Counted from the stretch's first letter, positions 18,537 through 28,138 are shown. The stretch: 64,000 bases of DNA from Aurantiochytrium sp. KH105 (GCA_003116975.1 BGKB01000124.1:62001-126000); one strand, 5' to 3'. Numbers and translations are program-made. Notes: generated by a model not told the origin, from the sequence alone.

Positions 18537-20315
18537 ATGATGAACGACGGCGAAGACGGCGCGATCGAGGCAGCTGTGGACCACGAGCTCGCAGAAGACC
18601 TGCACAGGAGCACGCACGAAGGGGTTGAGCTGGCACAAGAGGGCAGCGTCGGGACAATCTTGATTTGCGGCCCGCCGTCCGGGGGCAAGTCGACGCAATG
18701 CAAACGGCTCGTAGACAAGTACGGGCTGATACACGTTTCCGCAGGGGACCTCTTGCGTGCAAGACAGAATCTCATGCCAGAGCTTGCGGCGTACATCGAC
18801 GCTGGACGTCTTGTTCCCGATGAGCTGGTGTGCGCCATCATCAAAGAGCGCCTCGCTGAGCGCGACTGCCGCGAAAAGGGAGTTCTTCTGGACGGTTTCC
18901 CTCGCACCCATCGACAGGCCGAGGTTCTCGCCGACCTCGGCGTTACAGTCTCGCACGTGATCCTTCTCAAGGTCGCAGATGAAGTCGTCTACGGGCGAGT
19001 GGAGAATCGACGCATCGATCCAGTATCTGGGCAAATTTTCAACATGAAAATGAGCCCACCCGAGGACCCTGCCGTGCTCGCACGGCTGGTGATGCGGTCG
19101 GACGATACCCGCGACAAGATGCGTCAGCGGCTTGCCATGTACCATGATAACATTGACAGTATCATGCAGTTCTACAGGGGTTTGGTGCAGCCCATCGAGG
19201 CGGACGCGCACCCAGATCGCGTTTTTGACCGCATTCGCGACATCATCGAGGGCGATCTTTATTGGGGATGCCACATTCAGCGGTCCATGACCGTTCGCAA
19301 CTACGAGTGTTCACCGACCAACGACCTCGGCGGATCGCGAGATTTGATTACCGCGACACAATACAGCGAGCACATGCTATGGCTCATGCTCGGACGTGGC
19401 GTGCTGGCAGACGTGCGAAATCCAATCTCGTTCGCAGGGCGACCCAAGATCCGTGCAAACAAGAATGTACGCTTCCTGGTGCGCGCCCATAGCGTCGAGC
19501 TTTGCCACGCGCTCGTCCCCGGTCTTGATGTGCATTGCCGCGTTTGGCTCGAGCACGTGGGCGAACGATCTGTTGTTTTAGGCCACACGATCGCCACGAC
19601 GCAGGCTGATGTGGAAAGGGCACTCAAGCTGCTCATGATCACCGGCCAGCAGAGACGATACCTCGAGACCTTGCGCGAGAGTCTTCAGCGCAAGTTTGGG
19701 CCGCATCGCGAGATGGAGATTGCACGCGGAGTCACCGTGCTCGTGACAATCGATCGGCAAACAGGTGCGCTCACTGCGGTACCACAACGTCGGCGTCTCC
19801 GCAATCTCGTTCTCAAGGGTGCCCTTCAGGCTGCACGCTCAGCGCCGCGATCCGCGATGATTGAGTTTGCGGCGACACGATTACAAATGGAAGCCTGCCC
19901 CGACGAGGCCTTTAAGATCGAGTATCGCGTCCAACCTCGGGATGTAGGACTTGACGACTACATCAACCCGGCGACCCTCGTCTCGCTTGTGGAAATGGCT
20001 CGCTTTGAGGCAGAGGTCAGCGCTGTATACCCCCGTGCTTCAAAGAGAGTCAAGCCATTAACCTCGTCCACTTTGCGCCCACGTTGCCTCTGGCTGGAGA
20101 CGCGCTTCCCACCGCGTCTTGGCGATCGCGTGATTATGCGTACCTGGATCCTCAACAAGCGACCGGAGGCGGCAAAGGGGGTCCCTGCGCTCACAGGGTT
20201 GGTTTTTGTAGGCTTTGAGCTCAAAGATATGGCCTCCAAAGTATTGCTACGGGGCTGCCAGGTCCTCTCTCCCGCTTCTTCTGTCTCTGCCGGGGACTCG
20301 CACGCCAAGTTATAG
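18537..20315 (+). CDS. Adenylate kinase fused to a C-terminal hotdog-fold (acyl thioesterase-like) region
   Basis: 592 residues from the ATG at 18537 (GTGACCATGATG context). An in-frame ATG at 18366 would add 57 Arg-rich residues that look like UTR. Residues ~38-245 are an adenylate kinase: P-loop GPPSGGKST (45-53), AMP-binding SAGDLLR, LLDGFPRTHRQAE, lid NRRIDPVSGQIFN and the arginine-bearing RSDDTRDKMRQRL. It should catalyse ATP + AMP = 2 ADP. Residues ~250-592 read as two hotdog domains: one around RANKNVRFLVRAHSVELCH, and a second with IEYRVQPRDVGLDDYINP, LVSLVEMARFEAE and RFPPRLGDRVIMRTWI, the layout of acyl-CoA/acyl-ACP thioesterases. The kinase looks active; thioesterase activity is inferred from fold only, since hotdog enzymes lack a universal catalytic triad. 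The fusion is uncommon as far as I know. Confidence 0.82.
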   Translation: MMNDGEDGAIEAAVDHELAEDLHRSTHEGVELAQEGSVGTILICGPPSGGKSTQCKRLVDKYGLIHVSAGDLLRARQNLMPELAAYIDAGRLVPDELVCAIIKERLAERDCREKGVLLDGFPRTHRQAEVLADLGVTVSHVILLKVADEVVYGRVENRRIDPVSGQIFNMKMSPPEDPAVLARLVMRSDDTRDKMRQRLAMYHDNIDSIMQFYRGLVQPIEADAHPDRVFDRIRDIIEGDLYWGCHIQRSMTVRNYECSPTNDLGGSRDLITATQYSEHMLWLMLGRGVLADVRNPISFAGRPKIRANKNVRFLVRAHSVELCHALVPGLDVHCRVWLEHVGERSVVLGHTIATTQADVERALKLLMITGQQRRYLETLRESLQRKFGPHREMEIARGVTVLVTIDRQTGALTAVPQRRRLRNLVLKGALQAARSAPRSAMIEFAATRLQMEACPDEAFKIEYRVQPRDVGLDDYINPATLVSLVEMARFEAEVSAVYPRASKRVKPLTSSTLRPRCLWLETRFPPRLGDRVIMRTWILNKRPEAAKGVPALTGLVFVGFELKDMASKVLLRGCQVLSPASSVSAGDSHAKL

Positions 20316-20439
20316 GCCTGGTGTTAAGAACAGATCAAATCATCATTTTCATTATTCTTCTTCCCCCTGCTCCATCCATGGTCATGTGTGCCGACTTATC
20401 GCTTTACATGTACGTGCTCAACGCGCGCAACTACGAAAG

Positions 20440-21630
20440 CTATGCACTCGGTGGCACGCGCGTCTCAAGAAGACGACGGGTCTCGCTGTGAAGCCAAATT
20501 TGCGTGCCAGCATCATGAGCGTCGCTACGTGCATCGACATCAGCCGACATGTGGTAATGCCGACCCGAAATGGTGCGGAATGCCGGTTCGGTGACCAATC
20601 GAACAATAAAGAGCGCAGAGTGCGATGGGCTTGGAAAGGTAGCTTGCAGCACGGGACTAATGGCTTTTCCTAGAGGGCCATTCTTATTCGCAATCTCCGT
20701 GCCCACGGGCCCTGGGCAGAGGTCGATTACATGCAGATCGGGTCGCGCCCTTGCGAGACCAAGCATCCACGTGGTGATGGCAAGTTTACTATGTCCATAC
20801 CTTGCAAAGACGTCAACGATGCCGTTGGATGCCGGATATCCAAGAGGTTTCCCTGTGGCATTGAGCATCGTGGTGCTTCGGTGTTCGCCAGAGGAGACGG
20901 AAATGATCGTGGGCGCCTCGCCGCTGGGCCCTGCACGTAAAATGTCCTTGTCCAGAAGCTGCGAAGTGAAGTGAGCCGTTCCGAGAAAGTTCACGCCAAA
21001 AATGAGCTCGAATCCCTGGGCGGTGCGAAGATCATCCTTGACGCAAAGTCCTGCATTGTTGACGAGAATGTCCACGGGTCGATCCTTGACCTTGTCGTGC
21101 AGCTCCTCCACTGCCGCGTCAATCGAGTCCAGGTCGCCCAGGTCCATCGTCACGGCTGTCACCGTGCCGCGTGGTGTCTTGGGAACGTCGAGACCATTGC
21201 TGCGAAAGAGAGCGTCTGCGTCTGCAGCAATGATGCTTGTCAGCGAAAGAGGCACAGTTCGGCACGGGAGCACAAGGTCAGCCCCAAGAGCGTGGAAATG
21301 AGCTGCGATTGCACGGCCGAGGCCCTTGGTGGCGCCGGTCACGACGGCCAGCTTGCCGCGCAAGGGAAAATCGCGCTCCAAAAGGTCCTGCTGCAGGGCT
21401 TTCATCTCGGCCTTATCGCGCAAGTACGTTTTGATGCCTAGCCCCAGCACGCTCGACATGGTCATGGCATCATGCGGAAAGCCGGGTCCCGATGGTGGCA
21501 TAAAGAGTCCGTAAAAAGCCGCTGCCACTACTGCGATCGCTGCCAGCATCATCTGCATCTTCCTGCTCCTAGCTGCTGCTGCTGGCTGTTGCGCCGCGGG
21601 CTCCCGAGACTCTGGAGAAGGGTCCGCCAT
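20440..21630 (-). CDS. Short-chain dehydrogenase/reductase, membrane-anchored (retinol-dehydrogenase-like)
   Basis: 396 residues, ATG at 21630. A hydrophobic segment at ~26-45 (MMLAAIAVVAAAFYGLF) should anchor it in a membrane, perhaps the ER. The SDR fold follows: NAD(P)-binding VTGATKGLGRAIAAHF (~97-112), NNAGLCV, catalytic Ser in ISVSSGEHRS and the YxxxK motif in ARYGHSKLAITTW (~279-283). DLCPGPVGTEIANKNG is the usual post-catalytic loop. The closest general resemblance is to retinol dehydrogenase/WWOX-type SDRs that use lipophilic alcohols or ketones, but the substrate cannot be read from sequence. Convergent with the adenylate kinase fusion (124-base gap) and divergent from the flavin monooxygenase gene. 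Confidence 0.9.
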   Translation of the reverse strand: MADPSPESREPAAQQPAAAARSRKMQMMLAAIAVVAAAFYGLFMPPSGPGFPHDAMTMSSVLGLGIKTYLRDKAEMKALQQDLLERDFPLRGKLAVVTGATKGLGRAIAAHFHALGADLVLPCRTVPLSLTSIIAADADALFRSNGLDVPKTPRGTVTAVTMDLGDLDSIDAAVEELHDKVKDRPVDILVNNAGLCVKDDLRTAQGFELIFGVNFLGTAHFTSQLLDKDILRAGPSGEAPTIISVSSGEHRSTTMLNATGKPLGYPASNGIVDVFARYGHSKLAITTWMLGLARARPDLHVIDLCPGPVGTEIANKNGPLGKAISPVLQATFPSPSHSALFIVRLVTEPAFRTISGRHYHMSADVDARSDAHDAGTQIWLHSETRRLLETRVPPSA

Positions 21631-22657
21631 GATGTTCTGCGCCTCACCTGGACCTTTTCCCGCCTCGCTATCGCTGCTGCTGCTGCTGCTGCTGGTTGGT
21701 GGGGGTGGAGGTTGGTGCTACTGCTGGTGGTGATTGTGGTTGCGCTTCCGCGTGGACGCAATGTGGCTGCGTCCCGTCGCTCGTTGTTGCGCACGTTAAC
21801 GATTTGCTCCGATTTGCTCTGCAAAGGAAAATGAGACTCTGAAGAACGCAATTTGCCTGCCGTCATGGGTGTGCCGTGCCAATCGTCGTTGGTCTTGATT
21901 GCGAACGTCCTCAGGTTAAACTCGGTGCCGGATAAAGACGAGCGCACAGTTGCAGCTTGCGCTAAGATTGTTGAAACGGAGCGGAGAATCACCGAACCTT
22001 GTGCTGCCTGCAGCCGCCATTGCAGACAAAGGCACGGAGGTAGAGCTTTAAATTAAAACTATAAGAAAAATGCGAAAGAGCTCCGAGGAGCGTGCGAAGA
22101 TACATGGCGGCATGGTTGCCTGTCAGTGTACTCAACTACCATTTCCATCACGGAAGACGGATTCTCGCCGCGTTATACCAGACCAAACAGGCTGAAGAGG
22201 CCGCGACCTCATGTACAGGGGACGCCTTGGTCATCCATATCATCCATCATCGCGCGTTAGCCGAAGAACACTACACTGCACAATTCCTGACAATAATGAC
22301 TGCTCGTCTCGTTCTCTCCAAATACGTTAGGCCTCGTATGACAACAGGCCTCGCACGCACGCATGGCCCCTCCCGAAATGAAATCCTCGGCGGCTTCATC
22401 CCAAAAGATCGTGGAGTTCGGCACTCTCTCGGGAGCAGACCAAACTCCCGAGCTCGAGCTCAAGCAGGCCGTGAGTCGCAGCCCGGCTCGAAGCTTCGGC
22501 GGCGCGGCAGTCCTCGTTCGCTCGCTCGCCCGTCCCGTCGGCAGTCAGCCCTCGCGCTCGTCGCTCGCCGCGCCGCGCCGCGGAGCCTGTGTGGTCCAGC
22601 TGGCAAGCAAGAAGAGCAGGGCAGGCGCGAGAGACGCAGTCGCAAGCGACGAGTATC
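21631..22657. other. Divergent region between SDR and flavin monooxygenase genes
   Basis: No confident gene. A (GCT) repeat lies at 21673-21695 close to the SDR start. Bases 22440-22640 are very GC-rich (CG/CTCG runs), consistent with the monooxygenase promoter or 5' UTR. Short frames here lack domain features. Confidence 0.55.
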
Positions 22658-24469
22658 ATGGCACCGTCTTCGCCGCCGCCGCCGCCGCCTCCTCCCGGAC
22701 CGGAGCTCCTGTCGCTGGGCGGCAAGGTCCTCGTCATCGGCGCTGGGCCGTCGGGCCTCGTGGCGCTCAAAACGTTGCTGGAACAGGGCTACGAGGCGAC
22801 GATCGTGGAGACTTCGAACAAGGTCGGCGGGACCTTTGCCAACAAATCATACGATGATGGCCGCCTCGTCTCGAGCAAATTCTTGACGCCCTTTAGTGAC
22901 CTTCGCATGGAGGACGCCGATGATCATCCGACAATCCCAGAGTACGTGAGGTACCTCGAGCGGTACTGCACACATTTCAAGCTTTGGGAACGCATTCGCT
23001 TTGGCACCGAGGTGGTGCGTGTCACGCGTCGTGCAGTTTCTTCTCCTGATGGAAAGGATATCTCTTATGATGTCGATGTACGCGATATTGAAAAGAACAC
23101 GCAAAACACCGAGAATTTCGGCGCTGTCTGCGTGTGCTCGGGTCTACATAACGTGCCCGAGGTCCCAAACATTCCAGGTCTCGCGGAAAACTTCAAAGGC
23201 CAGGTCCTACATTCGTCCGAGTACCGGGAAAAGAAGATTTTCGAGGGAAAGCGTGTTCTCGTGATCGGTACCGGCGAGACTGGTCTTGACATTAGCTACC
23301 GCGCGATTCAGGTAACGGACAACGTCCGTCTTTGCTCGCGCTCAGGCTTTCTCTCGGTCCCCTACGTGATTGGAAATGGACTTCCTTTGGACACCTTCAT
23401 CACAAACCTTTGTGAGTGCAGTCACTTGCACCCCCTACTAGAACGACTCAAGGTGAAGTGGCTCTTCACCACGCCATTTATCCGACTCGGCTTCCTTTTA
23501 GGCACGGGGTCTTCGGTGGGCTACAACCAATGGGCTGGAGGCAAAGATTCGAGTCTGGTGCAGCGTGGCTGGCTGATTATTAACAAGTCTACAGATGCAA
23601 TGCCTTTCATCAACCGCGCAGTCAAACCTCATTCTCGTATCGGAAGCTGGCTGTACGGCTGGCTAGATCGTGGTCCCGTGCCGGACCGCTTGCCCGATCG
23701 GTGCATCAAGATGAGCAAAGGCGTGCGACGCGTCCTTGCAAACGGTGCAGTAGAACTCGACGACGGTTCGCAGGAAAATTTTGATACAATTGTCTTTGCG
23801 ACGGGATATCGCGTATCTTTTCCTTTTCTTCACGAAACGGGTAAAGACAAGACCGTGCATTGTGATGGTAGCGGGTTCAAGCAGGATGCTCTTCCTAGCG
23901 AGCACAACATAGTGAACCCGAACGAGCCAAAGCTCGCCTATCTCGGCTTTGTCAGACCCAATGTTGGGGCCATTCCTCCCATGAGTGAATTGCAAATCAT
24001 GTGGTGGATTCAGCGTTTGCGCGGCGCCATCCCTGGGCCCAAAGCGCCGCCGACGTACCGACTGCTTGGGCCAAACGATCGTACAGGGGCTTATGGTGTC
24101 GACTACGGATCCTACATGCACGATCTTGCGCGTGATATTGGCGCCGAGCCACAGATTCGCGATCTGGCGTGGCGCTCTCCCAAAACGCTTGTGGCCTGGG
24201 CGCTGGGTCAAGCGTACATTACCTTTTTCCGTCTGCGAGGGCCTTTTGTACAAAAAGATGCGATTGCCATAAGCGAGGGAGAACTGTTGTCTCCCGTATT
24301 GCGACGTCCGCTTGCTTCCAATCTTCTCTTTGTGTCTCTGATTGGACTTTTCATGTGCTTGAACGGTGTCGCCATGCTTGTTTCGCCATTTGTGGACCTT
24401 TTTCGCGCACTACGGGGTCGCTCTCTTTCCTCTGGCAAGAAAGGAAAGGAAGCGAAGCTGTCGCCCTAG
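22658..24469 (+). CDS. Flavin-containing monooxygenase (class B FMO-like)
   Basis: 603 residues from the ATG at 22658; the frame extends 23 codons upstream but starts at TTT/ATG-poor GC-rich DNA and the chosen ATG (ATCATGGCA) is the natural start. A proline-rich N-terminus (MAPSSPPPPPPPPGPE) precedes the FAD-binding Rossmann motif VLVIGAGPSGLVAL. The family fingerprint FxGxxxHxxxY is present as FKGQVLHSSEY, followed at once by the NADPH-binding VLVIGTGETGLDIS. FATGYRVSFPFL matches the conserved FATGY motif. A C-terminal hydrophobic segment (NLLFVSLIGLFMCLNGVAML) suggests an ER tail anchor as in animal FMOs. These enzymes oxygenate nucleophilic N or S atoms using NADPH and O2; the substrate is unknown. 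Convergent with the DUF218 gene. Confidence 0.92.
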   Translation: MAPSSPPPPPPPPGPELLSLGGKVLVIGAGPSGLVALKTLLEQGYEATIVETSNKVGGTFANKSYDDGRLVSSKFLTPFSDLRMEDADDHPTIPEYVRYLERYCTHFKLWERIRFGTEVVRVTRRAVSSPDGKDISYDVDVRDIEKNTQNTENFGAVCVCSGLHNVPEVPNIPGLAENFKGQVLHSSEYREKKIFEGKRVLVIGTGETGLDISYRAIQVTDNVRLCSRSGFLSVPYVIGNGLPLDTFITNLCECSHLHPLLERLKVKWLFTTPFIRLGFLLGTGSSVGYNQWAGGKDSSLVQRGWLIINKSTDAMPFINRAVKPHSRIGSWLYGWLDRGPVPDRLPDRCIKMSKGVRRVLANGAVELDDGSQENFDTIVFATGYRVSFPFLHETGKDKTVHCDGSGFKQDALPSEHNIVNPNEPKLAYLGFVRPNVGAIPPMSELQIMWWIQRLRGAIPGPKAPPTYRLLGPNDRTGAYGVDYGSYMHDLARDIGAEPQIRDLAWRSPKTLVAWALGQAYITFFRLRGPFVQKDAIAISEGELLSPVLRRPLASNLLFVSLIGLFMCLNGVAMLVSPFVDLFRALRGRSLSSGKKGKEAKLSP

Positions 24470-24778
24470 CCTTTGGACCTTGGCGAACCGTAATAAGATC
24501 TAGGCCTATACTTGGTAGCGTAATTCTGACCCTTTACAATTCGACTTTATTCGTATGCAGCCAACATATTCATCATTTGTAGGGGGCGGAAGGGGGGGTG
24601 TGAGGGGGGAAAGACGCCTTGGGACTTGCTCAAAAGGAAAAAGAAGGCATGGTGGCTTATTTTACTTGGCGGACTTTCTTCACATACATACATTCATACA
24701 CGCACGCACGCATACAAAGGCGTAGCAAATAAAGGAACGTTAATCTACAAGACGACATCGGGTTTCATTTTATCATTT
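24470..24778. other. Convergent intergenic region with a G-rich block
   Basis: Separates the 3' ends of the monooxygenase and DUF218 genes. Contains a run of G tracts at 24582-24609 and an ACATACATAC/GCAC simple repeat at 24683-24716. No gene seen. Confidence 0.6.
24582..24609 (+). repeat. G-tract cluster (possible G-quadruplex)
   Basis: Three G runs of five or more separated by short spacers lie between two convergent genes. The pattern can fold as a G-quadruplex, in RNA only on the plus-strand transcript. Confidence 0.6.
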
Positions 24779-25876
24779 TCAGCTATCCCATGGTAGTTCG
24801 CCTGCAGGATAAAGTTTTCGCTCACAATAGCGCAACAACGTTGAGATCTCCGGACAGCTGAGAATAAAGCCAGGCTGTCGCGAGAAAGGGTTGCGATCAA
24901 CTCGTTTGGTTCGCAAAACCTCGCTATGGCACCCATAAGGATCTTCGCGAAAGGGTGCAAGCGATGCCGTGGACTCGAAGAATTCGAGCTGCGGCAATCG
25001 CGCGCGAAAAGCGTTCGTGTCTGGATCCACGCCCACGTACCGAAAGGACTCTAGCGGGTAGCGCAAGGCGGCACGATGCAAGTCCCGAAAGCGCTCCTGC
25101 TTGAACGTGTACCCAACTACAGTGACATGTTTTGGATATGAGCCCGAAAGTTCATGAAAGCGGCAAAGCGAGAAAAGCAAATTCTCCAACGAATCGGTCG
25201 AGTACTCTTCGAGAGCGGCGCGGGGCCGCACTTCCTTTGCGGCACGGGAGGACCACCATCCAAAGTGGTCTGCGACGAAAAAGTAGCTATTGGCCTCACT
25301 CTTGGGTCCTGCGTGGAGACGTGTTTGCCCTCCGCTGAAGATCACGAGCGCGTGAGGATCTTCCAGCGCGAGTTCTATCCCCTTGCGAATATGACCTGTG
25401 AAAGCCTGTGGCATGCTGGCATGCTTTTGGTAGTCAACAAGCATCCATCGGTCATCGCGTACATCTACGCCTTCGAGGGACTCGCCGACGGTAATGCTGT
25501 GACAAGCCACCAAGATGAGATTTCGCGCAGATCGCGCAGCCGTGCGGTCAAAGGGTGCCAACTCTGCGCTAGGGCTTCGAAAAGACACGCCGTGGCGTTG
25601 CACCACGAAATCATCTGCATTGGGGCCGAAAAGGAGCCACGTGAGTGACCTCCAGAAAAGGCCGCCAAGAGCTACGGCCATGAATCCAAAGAGTGCGATC
25701 ATGATCCAGCTCCTTTGGCGCTGTTTTCTTTTCCGCACGCTGGAACCATGTCCGCTGTTGCTACTGCTTGCGTTTGTGTTCGCCCCCCCTGCGTACGGGG
25801 ACGACGTGCTCGAAGAGCCCAAGGCCGCGCTCGCGCTGCTGCCGATGCTGAGCCGAAGTTCGTCGTTGAAGCCCAT
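24779..25876 (-). CDS. DUF218 (YdcF/SanA-like) domain protein with one transmembrane segment
   Basis: 365 residues from the ATG at 25876 (GACAAGATGGGC context). The frame stays open 61 codons further to an ATG at 26059, but that part is Arg/Gly-rich and unlike coding sequence. A Ser/Ala/Asn-rich N-terminus precedes a single TM segment (SWIMIALFGFMAVALGGLFW, ~77-96). The lumenal or external remainder carries DUF218 hallmarks: NLILVACHSITVG, then LVIFSGGQTRLHAGPKSEA, YSTDSLENLLF (the conserved S/T-x-x-N segment) and VTVVGYTFKQERFRDLH. DUF218 proteins in bacteria act in cell-envelope or vancomycin-resistance contexts; eukaryotic versions are largely uncharacterised, so no substrate is assigned. 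Convergent with the monooxygenase gene and divergent from the PHAX-domain gene. Confidence 0.85.
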   Translation of the reverse strand: MGFNDELRLSIGSSASAALGSSSTSSPYAGGANTNASSSNSGHGSSVRKRKQRQRSWIMIALFGFMAVALGGLFWRSLTWLLFGPNADDFVVQRHGVSFRSPSAELAPFDRTAARSARNLILVACHSITVGESLEGVDVRDDRWMLVDYQKHASMPQAFTGHIRKGIELALEDPHALVIFSGGQTRLHAGPKSEANSYFFVADHFGWWSSRAAKEVRPRAALEEYSTDSLENLLFSLCRFHELSGSYPKHVTVVGYTFKQERFRDLHRAALRYPLESFRYVGVDPDTNAFRARLPQLEFFESTASLAPFREDPYGCHSEVLRTKRVDRNPFSRQPGFILSCPEISTLLRYCERKLYPAGELPWDS

Positions 25877-26696
25877 CTTGTCTTCGCTCGCGTCGCCCGG
25901 CTCAGCGAGCCGACAGAGCGAGCGAGCGAGAGGGCCCCGCGCCGTCGGCCTGGCCAGCCCACGCTGGCAGACCTCTCCCTGCTCCGTCCCTCGCTGTCTC
26001 CCTCGCCGCTCGCCGTTGCGGTGAATGAATGACGCAAGAGTGTCATCACAGCACAACATTCACACAATGAGATCCACGGATAAAGATCTCCGCAATGTCT
26101 GAGACCATCGACGGCCCAGGACCGTGACCCAGCATGCGGAACCATCTCCACGATGACCTCGGGCTTCCGCGCTGTGCATGCAGCAGAAAGCCCGCTCCCT
26201 CCACTTTGCGCCAAGGCATACTGCACAGCCAGGCAGGCAGGCAGGTTCGTCCATCTATACATTCGCGGGGATACCGTACAGTAGCCTATAGTAGTATACC
26301 AGAAGGGGTGGCTGGGTGGCCGAGGGAAAAACCAGGCCGCCGCTGCGACTCCGAGGCGGCCATCGCGAGTCAGGCGCTGGGCGCTGCGCAGCGGAGGCTC
26401 GCCGCCGCGGGAAGGACGCCTGCGAGGACGAGGAGACCTGCGAAGACGAGGCCGGGTCGGGTTCGCGCCCGGAGCGAGCGTCTTTTGGGGTGTGTTTAGC
26501 TGGTTATACCAACTAAAGGCCCTGCTACTATACAGAGACCTTGGTTCGTGGCTTCGCGCTTCGCTTTGCAGCCACTCGTGAGGACGGGCGCGAGCCCGTG
26601 GTCTCCAGAACCACAAGACGGCGCGAGAGCACGCGAGACGGCACGCGAGCAGGACGGCACGCGGGGAGGCACGCGGGAGGTACGCAGGCGAGGACG
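25877..26696. other. Divergent region between DUF218 and PHAX-domain genes
   Basis: No gene called. It carries GCAGGCAG units (26231-26244), a TATAGTAGTATACC motif at 26287-26300 that recurs at 60423, and a GC-rich block from 26330 to 26480. The last ~150 bases are probably the 5' UTR of the PHAX-domain gene. Its frames are open but low in complexity. Confidence 0.5.
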
Positions 26697-27311
26697 ATGA
26701 GCGAGACCAAGGCGCCCGAGGAGACCCCGGCGGCGGCGGCGGCCGCGGAGGCCCCTGAGGCCGAGGCGAAGGCGCCCGAGGCGACCAAGGGCACCAAGCG
26801 CGTCGCCGCCGCCGAGGCCGGCGACGAGGGGGGCCTGAGCCCGGAGCTGGAGGCGCTCAAGAAGCGCATCTGCGAGGAACTCGAGGAGTCGAACGCGTTC
26901 CTCGTGCAGCTCATCCTGGAGCAGGTGGGCCTCGAGGACGGCGAGAAGCTCCTGGCCAAGACCCACGAAGTTGTCAAGAGCGAGGAAGGCATCAAGACCG
27001 CCGACGGCGAGCGCCGCAAGACCCCGGGTGGCGTCTACTTTCACCTTGCCAGGGATCAGCTCGGGGCCGGCAAGTTCAACGTGCTCACCCACCGCGTGCG
27101 TAAGCAGCGCAGGCTCGACAAAAAGTCTGCCGAGGAGGCCGCCAAGCCCGCTGAGGAGGCTGCCAAGCCTGCCGAGGAGACCGCCAAGCCTGCCGAGGAG
27201 ACCGCCGAACCTGCTAAGGACGAGACCAAGCCCGCAGCAGCAGAGGAGGCAGCAGCAGATGCCGCAGCAGATGCCACAGCATCCAAGGACGAGGAGGAGA
27301 AGAAGGCATAA
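26697..27311 (+). CDS. Small protein with a PHAX-type RNA-binding domain
   Basis: 204 residues from the ATG at 26697 (GACGATGAGC); the frame opens upstream but that part is Arg/Gly-rich UTR-like sequence. Residues 1-45 are Ala/Glu/Pro-rich. Residues ~50-135 match the PHAX RNA-binding domain: LKKRICEELEESNAFLVQLI, a helical VGLEDGEKLLAKTHEVV, then the diagnostic ADGERRKTPGGVYFHLAR. The tail is a run of imperfect KPAEE(A/T) repeats (~150-185) followed by an Ala/Asp/Glu-rich end. In animals PHAX links the cap-binding complex and exportin to U snRNAs; this protein lacks room for those extra regions, so it may be a stand-alone single-stranded RNA binder. Domain call is strong, role uncertain. Codon use is strongly GC-rich. 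Confidence 0.82.
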   Translation: MSETKAPEETPAAAAAAEAPEAEAKAPEATKGTKRVAAAEAGDEGGLSPELEALKKRICEELEESNAFLVQLILEQVGLEDGEKLLAKTHEVVKSEEGIKTADGERRKTPGGVYFHLARDQLGAGKFNVLTHRVRKQRRLDKKSAEEAAKPAEEAAKPAEETAKPAEETAEPAKDETKPAAAEEAAADAAADATASKDEEEKKA

Positions 27312-28138
27312 GGTGCCGTATATTGTGAGACATAACATACAGACAAACAACCAGACAAACACCCAAACAAACCAATAGGTAAACATTTTCGAACTTACTA
27401 GCTGAATCCTTCCTTTATAAGCAGATTGTGTTCTCGCTCCCCTGCTGGCTGCTCGTGGCGCGCCGCCGTGTCCTTCCTTACCTGACTACTACTACCCTGT
27501 TTGCGCATCAACGACCCCATGCCATAGCCACGGCTGAGCAGCAACCAAGTGAACATCCACAGTGAGACTTAAAAAAAAAAAAGTATCCGTTGCGCCTGCT
27601 TCGGACTCGGACTCCGGGTCACGACTCGGACTCGGACCGTCCAAGTAGCACTCAAGATCTCCAAGGCGCGTGTTTCACTCGGCGTAGCAGGTTGAGCTTG
27701 CGAGGTTGAAGCCTTGGACATAGACTCCTGACGCCTGCAACACATGCAGTCGGGGCCACAGCGCCGTTATCTTATCGAAGTTTTTTTTTGGCATGAGTGT
27801 GTGTGCAAACCTGGGGCCTTGCCAAAGCACAAAGCAGTTGTGACTGTGGTTTCGAACAGGCAGACAAAGAAGAAGCATCGCGTTCGTTTGGTCAGGTAAA
27901 AACTGTATACATAGCCCCTTCTACAGACGGCAGTAGCGTGCAAGACTCCTTTGACAGCTTTTACTTTTTCGTTCAACCCTTTAGAAACGACTCGTGCACG
28001 CGGTCTCTCCTCTCCTCTGCCTGGCAGTGGTAGAACAGTATTGATCGCACAAGGCGCGCGACGGGCGCTTGGACGCGCGCGCGTGGGGAGAAGGGCGGAA
28101 GGCACGCCACGGCAGAGGCCGGCAGACGCGGATGCACA
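27312..28138. other. Intergenic region
   Basis: Between the PHAX-domain gene and the orphan membrane protein, both plus strand. Contains a CAAACAAAC-type stretch just after the stop, an A-run at 27571-27581, a GGACTCGGACTC repeat near 27602-27634, and a T-run at 27780-27789. No gene supported; small frames (27767-28153 minus) are not convincing. Confidence 0.55.

Noticed and set aside
22092-22886. 264-codon plus frame upstream of and overlapping the flavin monooxygenase
   Set aside because: Different frame from the enzyme, Arg/Ser-rich, runs over GC-rich promoter DNA.
26305-26480. tRNA-like A-box (TGGCCGAGGG) and B-box-like GGTTCGCGCCC
   Set aside because: The boxes are ~140 bases apart, the acceptor and anticodon arms do not pair, and the T-arm stem is only four base pairs; better explained as GC-rich UTR.
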